Part shown: positions 8,514-16,187 of the stretch, piece after piece
Position numbering within the stretch: position 1 is the stretch's first letter
Layout: each line of letters begins with the position of its first letter
Source of the DNA: an uncultured Pelagibacteraceae bacterium
GTDB lineage: Bacteria > Pseudomonadota > Alphaproteobacteria > Pelagibacterales > Pelagibacteraceae
Reading direction: 5' to 3'
Length of the DNA stretch: 64,000 bases
Assembly: GCA_902543405.1 (NCBI GenBank)
Contig: CACBYC010000003.1
Location: forward strand, 21,171 to 85,170
Program-made: the position numbers and the translations under genes
Notes under the pieces: generated by a model
What the model saw: the letters and a program-made list of their open reading frames with translations, nothing else
The model's database searches: none
Told to the model about the DNA's origin: nothing

Positions 8514-9430
8514 TGGGTATTTTCGAAAAGTTTAAATTAGGTTTTAAAAAAAGTGCTGATAATATTTCCTCAGGGCTTAGAGATATAATAGTAAAAAAGG
8601 AAATTGATGATGAAACATTAAACAAAATAGAGGAATTTTTGATTAGTTCTGATGTTGGCATTGACGCTTCAGCTGAAATAAAAAATATTATCTCTCAGAA
8701 AAAAATTGATCCTAAAAAAAATGCGGTTGAGGAAATAAATGCTATTTTAAAAGAATATATTTTAGAGTTAATGGTACCCTTAGAAAGAAAAGATTTTTTT
8801 GAAAATAAAGAAAATTTAAACGTAACATTAATTTCTGGTGTAAATGGGGTAGGTAAGACGACCACTATCGGTAAAATTGGTAAAATATTTAAAGATAACG
8901 GCTCAGAAGTAATATTTTCTGCTTGTGATACCTTTAGGGCAGCAGCAATAGAGCAATTAGAGTCTTGGTCTGATAAGATTGGAGCGTCAATTATCAAATC
9001 AAATCCAGGGTCTGACCCTGCTTCAGTAGCTTACAAAGCGATAGAACATGCAAAAAACAACAATATTAAACGGGTACTAATTGATACCGCTGGCAGATTG
9101 CAAAATAAGAAAAATTTAATGGATGAATTCAAAAAAATTGCAAATGTTATAAAAAAAACAGATGAAAGTGCACCTCATGATGTTGTTTTAGTTCTAGATG
9201 CAACCTCCGGGCAAAATATAATAAATCAACTTGAAGAATTTGATAAAATTATAAAAATTACCGGTTTAATTATGACAAAACTTGATGGGACAGCAAAAGG
9301 AGGAGTACTAATTGCAATTTCAAAAAAATATAAGGTTCCAATTTTAGGCCTTGGACTTGGAGAAAAAGAAGACGATTTACAAATTTTCAATGCTGAACAA
9401 TTTGCAGATGCATTTACTCAATTTAATTAA
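8513..9430 (+). CDS. ftsY: signal recognition particle receptor FtsY
   Basis: FtsY is the membrane-associated SRP receptor GTPase. The 305 residues comprise only the N and G domains: GVNGVGKTTTIGKIGK, DTFRAAAIEQL, IDTAGRLQNK, and TKLDGTAKGG, ending with GLGEKEDDLQIF. The long acidic A domain of the E. coli protein is missing, leaving a short N-terminal helix (MGIFEKFKLGFKKSADN) for membrane contact. Its 3' end overlaps the convergent hypothetical gene by 8 bases. Confidence 0.97.
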   Translation: MGIFEKFKLGFKKSADNISSGLRDIIVKKEIDDETLNKIEEFLISSDVGIDASAEIKNIISQKKIDPKKNAVEEINAILKEYILELMVPLERKDFFENKENLNVTLISGVNGVGKTTTIGKIGKIFKDNGSEVIFSACDTFRAAAIEQLESWSDKIGASIIKSNPGSDPASVAYKAIEHAKNNNIKRVLIDTAGRLQNKKNLMDEFKKIANVIKKTDESAPHDVVLVLDATSGQNIINQLEEFDKIIKITGLIMTKLDGTAKGGVLIAISKKYKVPILGLGLGEKEDDLQIFNAEQFADAFTQFN

Positions 9431-9983
9431 TTAGATTTTTAGAAATTAAAGGTTTTTCAATAGAACATTCAAAATTATTCTTATTTGTTTCATATCCACA
9501 AACTTTTGCATAACTTGAAATAATGAAATTTAGTTTCCCGTCATTCTCAAAATTTTTTAATTTTTTAGACTGAATATTATATTCTAGATTTTGATGAAAA
9601 TTTTTTTTACCACTTACTAAAATTAAAGTATTATTATCTTTCATTAAATAATATGCAAAGTCCTCAGGAAAAACTGGATAGGTATAATTTTTTACAAGTT
9701 TTTTAACTTTTTTAGGAAACCATTCATATGTTAGTAAAGGGAGATCCTCTTTTGAATTATGATTATAAATATATAGATCTTGTGGGTAATCATTAATATA
9801 GTTTGCATCTTCTCCTCTTGCCAAAATGGCTTTGTCTCTTGTTTTAAAATATAAGGTAAATTGACTATTATATGATTTCATTTTACCAACATAAAAATAT
9901 TTATTTCTATTTTCGTTAATAATTTCAGCGTAAGAAAAATTTGAAAAAAAAATTACAATTAATATAGTTAAGACTCTTTTCAT
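9423..9983 (-). CDS. secreted hypothetical protein
   Basis: I do not recognise the family. The 186 residues begin with a clear Sec signal peptide (MKRVLTILIVIFFSNFSYAE, probable cleavage after SYA). The mature part is rich in Lys, Asn and Tyr, has two late cysteines (VCGYE and FECSIE) that could form a disulfide, and looks like a small beta-rich periplasmic protein. Its 3' end overlaps ftsY. It lies 49 bases downstream of the alpha/beta hydrolase gene on the same strand. Confidence 0.75.
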   Translation of the reverse strand: MKRVLTILIVIFFSNFSYAEIINENRNKYFYVGKMKSYNSQFTLYFKTRDKAILARGEDANYINDYPQDLYIYNHNSKEDLPLLTYEWFPKKVKKLVKNYTYPVFPEDFAYYLMKDNNTLILVSGKKNFHQNLEYNIQSKKLKNFENDGKLNFIISSYAKVCGYETNKNNFECSIEKPLISKNLIN

Positions 9984-10032
9984 ATATGACCTTAAAAATA
10001 TAAAGTTGCTAAATATTTGTTTGAATTGTGTC

Positions 10033-10842
10033 TTAATTTAATTCTGTTATAAATAACTCAATTGAGTTTATGAGATTTTCATTAAAATCCATCATGTGAT
10101 CATCATTTTCAACAAAAAAACTTGATTTTTTTCCATTAAATTTATCAAAAATTTCTTTTCCCATTTTAAATGGTACAATTTTATCTTTCATGCCATGCAT
10201 TACAAGAATTGGAGCAGTATTCTTATTCAATTTACTAATCGAATTGTATTTATCTTTTAACAAATATTTGACTGGCAAATATGGATAATAACTTTTTGCT
10301 AGTGTTTCCATAGATGTGAATGGTGACTCTAATATCACACCACTAAAAGAATAATCTTGGGCTAGGTTTAATGCAATGGCTGTACCCAACGACTCCCCAT
10401 ATAAAATAATATTTTTATCTTCAATTTCCTTAGAATTTAGCCATTTCTTTGCTGCTAAGGCATCATCATAAAGGCCAATTTCTGTGGGTTTTCCATCATT
10501 TCCACTAAATCCTCTGTAGGCAAATATCAAATAATTAACATTCATTTTTGAGAATTCATTTAACTTATAAATACGATTATCAAGTTTGCCAGCATTGCCA
10601 TGAAAAAGTAATAAAGTCTTATAATTTTCGTTCTTCTGAAAGTGCCATCCGACCAAACTACTTTCAGAGTTAATAATTACCTTTTCAATTTTGTGATTTA
10701 AAGGCCCTTCGTCTAAATAATTATTTTCTCCTGGATGGTAAAGAAGATTTCTTTGATAAAAAAAAATAAAAACACAAATAAACATATAAATTATTAATAT
10801 TAACAATAATATATTTATTAGTGACATTTTTTTATTAATCAT
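10033..10842 (-). CDS. membrane-anchored alpha/beta hydrolase (BEM46/ABHD13-like)
   Basis: A 269-residue serine hydrolase with an N-terminal membrane anchor (about residues 8-28). The oxyanion region is LLFHGNAG (about 78-85); the nucleophile elbow is LYGESLGTA with Ser151; Asp220 (HGMKDKIVP) and His249 (NDDHMMDF) complete the triad. The HGNAG motif and length match the BEM46/ABHD13 group, whose substrates are mostly unknown; a lipase or thioesterase role is possible. The start overlaps the MFS transporter gene by 8 bases. Confidence 0.88.
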   Translation of the reverse strand: MINKKMSLINILLLILIIYMFICVFIFFYQRNLLYHPGENNYLDEGPLNHKIEKVIINSESSLVGWHFQKNENYKTLLLFHGNAGKLDNRIYKLNEFSKMNVNYLIFAYRGFSGNDGKPTEIGLYDDALAAKKWLNSKEIEDKNIILYGESLGTAIALNLAQDYSFSGVILESPFTSMETLAKSYYPYLPVKYLLKDKYNSISKLNKNTAPILVMHGMKDKIVPFKMGKEIFDKFNGKKSSFFVENDDHMMDFNENLINSIELFITELN

Positions 10843-12046
10843 TATTTCTGTTTAGATAAATGAAAAAAATATAACTTAGTATACAAAGAATCAAAAAAAT
10901 TGAAAAAGAAATTCTGTAACTACTTACAATATCAAATCCTTTAGAATTAAATAAGTCTATAAATAATCCAATACCCCATTGCATAAAGAATGTTCCTGAA
11001 TGAATAAATACATTATATGAAGTAAGTGACTTGCCTGCTAAATTTTGTGAAAAGTTTAAAGCTATTGCTGGTTGAGTTAGAGAAATTACAATTGAAGTCA
11101 TAGTGTATATTGCAAATAAAAAAGCTCCAGCTTTAGGACCAAAAAAGATTATTAGAAAAAAAACAAAGTAACTTATTGGGAGTCCAAATTTAATAAGTTT
11201 AACACTACTTATTCCATAATCAGAGAGTTTGGGGAGAATATATCCCCATAAAAAGTATGATGCTAACATAGTTACATTGATCCAAAACAAGCCTGTAGCA
11301 CTTTGAAATGGAGAATAACCTGTAATATTTAGCATCCAAGGACCGGCCCAAAGCGTTTGGATTGCCTGTATACCACCATAATTAATAAATGCTAATGGTA
11401 CCATACTGATAAAAAACTTATTCCTCCAAATTTGTGCTAAACCTTTTTTTTCTTCATCAACTGTGAAGTTTTCTTTCTGTTCCCAATTAGGAGTGAATAA
11501 GAAAATTAAAATAATACTTATTAAAATAAGTATAGCTATTAAAATGAAAATCCATCTCCATCCTATGTATGGTAATAAAATCTGTACAGGTAAAGTAGAT
11601 GACACAAAACCTATATTTGCTACCATTAACATCCATGAATTAGCTCGCTGTTGATATTTTTCAGCAAACCAAACTCTGTATCCTGTTAAAGGTCCCATCA
11701 TACAAGCACTCACGCCGATCCCAATAAATATTCTTGAAATAAGTAACCCAGAGAAACTTTTTGCTAACGCAAATGATATGGTTCCTACCAATGCAATCAT
11801 TAAAAAATACCCAACAACTTTTTTTGGTCCAAATTTATCAAGTAGTAGTCCTATTGGGACTTGCATAATTGAAAAGCCAATAAAATAGCCTCCTGCTAAC
11901 AGTCCTAAATTCCCTGCAGTTAAATCGAATTCATATGTCAGGACCGGCGTTAATGTTGCAGTAATAGACCTAACAAGATTTGACAATAAAAAACCAAAGG
12001 CAAAAATACAGAATATGATAATGCTTTTATTTACTTTAGTAATCAT
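10835..12046 (-). CDS. MFS transporter
   Basis: A 403-residue protein with about 12 membrane segments. The loop between helices 2 and 3 has the MFS signature GLLLDKFGPKKV. It resembles the CynX/nitrate-type and general metabolite:H+ MFS families, but the substrate cannot be read from the sequence. It is the first gene of a minus-strand pair with the alpha/beta hydrolase and diverges from the gamma-glutamyltransferase-like gene across only 29 bases. Confidence 0.88.
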   Translation of the reverse strand: MITKVNKSIIIFCIFAFGFLLSNLVRSITATLTPVLTYEFDLTAGNLGLLAGGYFIGFSIMQVPIGLLLDKFGPKKVVGYFLMIALVGTISFALAKSFSGLLISRIFIGIGVSACMMGPLTGYRVWFAEKYQQRANSWMLMVANIGFVSSTLPVQILLPYIGWRWIFILIAILILISIILIFLFTPNWEQKENFTVDEEKKGLAQIWRNKFFISMVPLAFINYGGIQAIQTLWAGPWMLNITGYSPFQSATGLFWINVTMLASYFLWGYILPKLSDYGISSVKLIKFGLPISYFVFFLIIFFGPKAGAFLFAIYTMTSIVISLTQPAIALNFSQNLAGKSLTSYNVFIHSGTFFMQWGIGLFIDLFNSKGFDIVSSYRISFSIFLILCILSYIFFIYLNRNND

Positions 12047-12075
12047 TTATAAATTTTTGAGATTTAATCTGTACT

Positions 12076-13659
12076 ATGAATAATCAATCAACAAAAGATA
12101 AAGATGCACGCTCATCAAATGCTATGGCTGCAACTTCTCATCCATTAGCGACCGAAGAGGCCTTAAAAATACTAAAAATGGGTGGAAATGCAGTAGATGC
12201 TTCTATAGCAGCTTCAATTGTTTTATCTGTAGTTGAGCCTAATGCAACAAGTATTGGTGGAGACTGTTTTGCAATTGTCAAAATGAATAATAAGGATGCA
12301 GTATCTTTTAATGGATCTGGTTTAGCTCCAGAGAAATTGAGTTATGATTTTTTTAAGGAAAAAAATTTAGATAAAATTGGTTTAACAAGTCCACATTCGG
12401 TCACGATTCCTGGTGCAGTTCATGCTTGGGAAACTATTCATAAAGAATTTGGTAAATTAGAATTTGAACAATTATTTTCAGGCGCAATTGATATCGCAAA
12501 AAATGGTCACAAAATTTCTAAAGTAGTGTCAAATGCATGGCATAATAGTTTAAATAAAATTAATGGTAATGAAAATTCTAAAAAAATTTTTTTGAAAGAT
12601 GGCCGTACTTTTAAAGAAAATGAATTAATGAAAAATATTGCGCTAGGAGAAACGCTAGAGGCAATTAGTAAAAAAGGAAGTAAAGAATTTTATGAGGGTG
12701 AAACCGCAAAAGACATCATTGAAAGTTTAAATGAATTAGGGGGCGTACATACTTTTGAAGATTTTTCTAAACAGAACACAATTAGATCAGAAACGATAAA
12801 ATCTAGTTACAAGGGTGATTTTATTCATCAATGTCCTCCAAATGGTCCAGGCGTAACTGTTTTGATTATGATGAAATTGTTAGAAAAACTAGATATTCAA
12901 AACTATAAATTCAACAGCACTGAAAGATTTCATCTTGAAGCAGAAGTTACAAAACAAGCTTATAAAGTTAAAGAAACAAGTTTAGGCGATCCAAGTTTTG
13001 TAAATTTTGATTTAGATGACATTTTAAGTGATAAGAATATTGAGGATATTTTTAATAAAATTAATCTAAATTCATGTAGTGATGTTGGTGACTTAAATAT
13101 TCCAGCTCACCCAGAAACAATTTATCTAACGGTTGTAGATAAAGACTTAAACAGCGTATCCATAATAAATTCAGTTTGTTATGTATTTGGATCAGGTATC
13201 ACAACAAACAAAAGTGGAATACTTTTACATAATAGAGGTACAAATTTCAGAGTAGAGCATGGACATCCAAACTGCATTGAGGGCTTAAAAAGGCCATTGC
13301 ACACTATTATTCCCGGTATGGTTATTGACAAAGATAACAACGTATCTTTGAGTTACGGAGTGATGGGAGGACAATATCAGCCAGTAGGGCAGGTGCATGT
13401 TTTAAATAATATGATTGATTATGGCATGGGACCTCAAGAAGCTTTAAGTTTTCCAAGAGCCTTTCATTTTAATAATATTTATAAGCTTGAAAAATCAGTT
13501 GATAATCAAATTTTTAACGAATTGAGAGAAATCGGTCATAATGTTGAGTATATTGATGGCACTCATGGTGGAGGTCAAGCTATTAAAATAAATCGTACAG
13601 AAGGAGATCTCTTAGGAGGATCTGATCCTAGAAAAGACGGTTACGCAAAAGGGTACTAA
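12076..13659 (+). CDS. cytoplasmic gamma-glutamyltransferase-fold amidohydrolase (YwrD/HpxW-like)
   Basis: A 527-residue Ntn-hydrolase of the GGT family. The N-terminal signature ALKILKMGGNAVDASIAAS and GGDCFAIV are clear, as is LGDPSFV. By alignment to the autoprocessing Thr of E. coli GGT (T of TTHYSVVD), the nucleophile here is Thr348 in HPETIYLTVVD. Processing would give large and small chains of about 347 and 180 residues. Unlike periplasmic GGT there is no signal peptide. Length and cytoplasmic location resemble YwrD and oxamate amidohydrolase HpxW. The next gene resembles oxalate-CoA ligases, which makes oxamate or a related amide a plausible substrate, but this is inference; glutathione-type substrates remain possible. 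Confidence 0.85.
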   Translation: MNNQSTKDKDARSSNAMAATSHPLATEEALKILKMGGNAVDASIAASIVLSVVEPNATSIGGDCFAIVKMNNKDAVSFNGSGLAPEKLSYDFFKEKNLDKIGLTSPHSVTIPGAVHAWETIHKEFGKLEFEQLFSGAIDIAKNGHKISKVVSNAWHNSLNKINGNENSKKIFLKDGRTFKENELMKNIALGETLEAISKKGSKEFYEGETAKDIIESLNELGGVHTFEDFSKQNTIRSETIKSSYKGDFIHQCPPNGPGVTVLIMMKLLEKLDIQNYKFNSTERFHLEAEVTKQAYKVKETSLGDPSFVNFDLDDILSDKNIEDIFNKINLNSCSDVGDLNIPAHPETIYLTVVDKDLNSVSIINSVCYVFGSGITTNKSGILLHNRGTNFRVEHGHPNCIEGLKRPLHTIIPGMVIDKDNNVSLSYGVMGGQYQPVGQVHVLNNMIDYGMGPQEALSFPRAFHFNNIYKLEKSVDNQIFNELREIGHNVEYIDGTHGGGQAIKINRTEGDLLGGSDPRKDGYAKGY

Positions 13660-13662
13660 ATA

Positions 13663-15171
13663 ATGTCAAAAAAAATTGTTAGAAACATTTTTGAAAATGT
13701 GAATGATGAAAATATTGCTCTAACCTCTGAAATCAGTCCAAAACTAAGTTACAAAGATTTAAAATTATTTATAGATAAAATTTCTAAACAGCTGGCTGGA
13801 AATGGATTATCAAACAAAGATAGAGCAGCAATAGTTTTACCAAATGGGCCGTATATGGCCTCAAGTTTTTTGGCTATTTCAAGCTATATGTCTGCTGCAC
13901 CTTTAAATCCATCATATAAATCTGAGGAGTATGAATTTTATTTAAAAGATTTAAAACCAAAAATTGTTTTGGTTGAGAAAAATTCTGAAAATCCAGTTGT
14001 TGATGTAGCAAAAAAATTAAAAATAGAATTATGTGAGATTAATCCAGAAAAGGATGGACCTTCAGGAATATTTAATATTTATGAAAAAGAAAGTGAATAT
14101 TCTTTACCTGATGAAAGTGATGAGGCATTAGTGCTACACACATCTGGTACTACATCAAGACCAAAGATTGTTCCTTTAACAAATAAAAATATTTTTTCTT
14201 CTGCAGAAAATATTTCTAAAAGTTTAAATCTTTCTGTAAATGACCATTGTCTAAATATTATGCCACTTTTTCATATACATGGTCTTATAGCTATTTTAGC
14301 TTCATCAATGAAAGCTGGGGCATCTGTATGTGCATCAAATGGTTTTAATGCTATCAAGTTTTTAGATATAGCTAAATCAGAAAAAATTACTTGGTATTCA
14401 GGTGTACCAACAATGCATCAGGCTATTTTATTAAGAGCAAGTAGAAATTTAGAAATTGCTAAGGTACTAAAACTAAGATTAATTAGATCATCATCTGCAT
14501 CCTTACCACCAGCGGTATTCAAAGATTTAAATGATGTTTTTAGTTGCCCAGTGATTGAAGCATACGGTATGACAGAAGCTACTCACCAAATGACTTCTAA
14601 TCCATTGCCACCTAATCAACAAAAAGCAGGATTTGTAGGCCTTCCGGCAGGTCCGGAAGTGTGTATTATGAATGAAAATGGGGAAGTACTAAAACAAGGT
14701 GATGAAGGAGAAGTGTGCATAAAAGGTGAAAATGTAACTCTTGGATACGATAATAATGAAGAAGCAAATAAAACAAGTTTTACCAATGGTTGGTTTAGAA
14801 CTGGCGATCAAGGTTATTTCGATAATGAGGGTTATTTAAAGATTTCAGGAAGATTGAAAGAAATAATTAATAAAGGTGGAGAAAAAATATCTCCATTAGA
14901 AGTTGATAATGTATTAATGGACCATCCATTAATAGATCAAGCAGTTTGTTTTGGGTATGAAGATAAAATGCTTGGAGAAAATATTGCTAGTGCAATTATA
15001 ATAAAAAGTGGTGAGACATGTTCAGAAAATGATGTTTTAGAATATGCTCAAGAAAAACTTGCTAAGTTTAAAATACCAAAAAAAATTTTTTTTGTTGAAG
15101 AAATTCCAAAAGGAGCAACAGGAAAATTACAAAGAAATGTTTTGGCAAAAAAATTTGGTTTAAATAATTAA
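13663..15171 (+). CDS. acyl-CoA synthetase, oxalate-CoA ligase (AAE3)-like
   Basis: A 502-residue adenylate-forming enzyme. The P-loop is LHTSGTTSRPKIVPLT, followed by MPLFHIHGL, EAYGMTEATHQM, GWFRTGDQGYF and GRLKEIINKGGEKISP, with the catalytic Lys in GATGKLQRNV. Segments such as TSGTTSRPK, PLFHIHGL, MTEATH and TSNPLPP match my memory of plant and fungal peroxisomal oxalyl-CoA synthetase (AAE3/Pcs60) more closely than fatty-acid ligases. It would activate a short diacid to its CoA ester with ATP. It starts 3 bases after the GGT-like gene and overlaps the next gene by one base. Exact substrate is inferred. Confidence 0.85.
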   Translation: MSKKIVRNIFENVNDENIALTSEISPKLSYKDLKLFIDKISKQLAGNGLSNKDRAAIVLPNGPYMASSFLAISSYMSAAPLNPSYKSEEYEFYLKDLKPKIVLVEKNSENPVVDVAKKLKIELCEINPEKDGPSGIFNIYEKESEYSLPDESDEALVLHTSGTTSRPKIVPLTNKNIFSSAENISKSLNLSVNDHCLNIMPLFHIHGLIAILASSMKAGASVCASNGFNAIKFLDIAKSEKITWYSGVPTMHQAILLRASRNLEIAKVLKLRLIRSSSASLPPAVFKDLNDVFSCPVIEAYGMTEATHQMTSNPLPPNQQKAGFVGLPAGPEVCIMNENGEVLKQGDEGEVCIKGENVTLGYDNNEEANKTSFTNGWFRTGDQGYFDNEGYLKISGRLKEIINKGGEKISPLEVDNVLMDHPLIDQAVCFGYEDKMLGENIASAIIIKSGETCSENDVLEYAQEKLAKFKIPKKIFFVEEIPKGATGKLQRNVLAKKFGLNN

Positions 15172-16187
15172 TGACAAAAGTTTGTATATTTGGTGCAGGA
15201 TCAATTGGGGGATATTTAGCTGCATGTTTGAGTAAAACAAATATTGATTTATCACTTATAGCCAGAGGTCCACACAAAAAAGCTATTGAGGAAAATGGTT
15301 TAACATTAATTAAAAAAGATAAAACAGAAAACTTTAAATTAAAAGTAACAGATAATCCTAAAGAACTTGGAATTCAAGATTATATTTTTATTTCAGTAAA
15401 AGCTCATGCAATTTCTAATATAGTTGATTCTCTTCAAAGCTTAATTGGAAAAAACACAACTATAATATCTGCTGTGAATGGCTTACCTTGGTGGTATTTT
15501 CATAAAGCTAACACAGGGACAAACTTAGATGAGAAACATATAGATAGTGTTGATCCTGATGGTAAAATTTGGAATTCTTTGAAGCCTTCAAGAGCTCTTG
15601 GATGTGTGGTTTATCCAGCAGCTGAAATTACTGAACCTGGTGTTATTAAACACAATGGTGGTGAAAGATTTACATTAGGCGAACCAGATGGGTCAAAATC
15701 GGAAAGACTTAAAATTATTGCAGACTTATTAATTGCAGGAGGCTTAAAAGCTCCACAAAAAAGTAATCTAAGAGATGAAATATGGATAAAGCTATGGGGT
15801 AATTGCTCATTTAATATAGTAAGCGCATTATATGATAAGACTTTGGATGAAATTGGTAATGACCCAGAATTATTAAACACCGTAAGAAAATTGATGGAAG
15901 AATGTCAGTTAGTAGGAGAGAAAATAGGTGTAAAATTCAACGTCTCAATCGATCAAAGAATTAAAGCTGCTGTCTCTATTATTGGTCACAAACCCTCGAC
16001 AACGCAAGACTTACATGCAAAACGTCCTTTAGAAATAGATCCAATTATTGGATCAATAATTGAAATTGGGAATAAAATTAATGTAAAAACCCTTACATTA
16101 AAAACTGAGTATAACAAATTAAAAGACAAAGCAGAAAGACTTAGTTTATATCAAAGGACAAATATAATTGAACAGATTACAAGTTAA
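15171..16187 (+). CDS. ketopantoate reductase family (PanE/ApbA) dehydrogenase
   Basis: The 338 residues begin with a Rossmann motif (MTKVCIFGAGSIGGYLA) and contain the family segments FISVKAHAI, NGLPWW and, in the C-terminal domain, TQDLHAKRPLEIDPIIGSI. PanE reduces ketopantoate with NADPH for coenzyme A synthesis; many paralogues reduce other 2-oxo acids or oxidise 2-hydroxy acids. It is translationally coupled (TAATG) to the oxalate-CoA-ligase-like gene, so a catabolic role seems likelier than pantothenate synthesis. It abuts the convergent TRAP permease gene with no spacer. Confidence 0.85.
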   Translation: MTKVCIFGAGSIGGYLAACLSKTNIDLSLIARGPHKKAIEENGLTLIKKDKTENFKLKVTDNPKELGIQDYIFISVKAHAISNIVDSLQSLIGKNTTIISAVNGLPWWYFHKANTGTNLDEKHIDSVDPDGKIWNSLKPSRALGCVVYPAAEITEPGVIKHNGGERFTLGEPDGSKSERLKIIADLLIAGGLKAPQKSNLRDEIWIKLWGNCSFNIVSALYDKTLDEIGNDPELLNTVRKLMEECQLVGEKIGVKFNVSIDQRIKAAVSIIGHKPSTTQDLHAKRPLEIDPIIGSIIEIGNKINVKTLTLKTEYNKLKDKAERLSLYQRTNIIEQITS

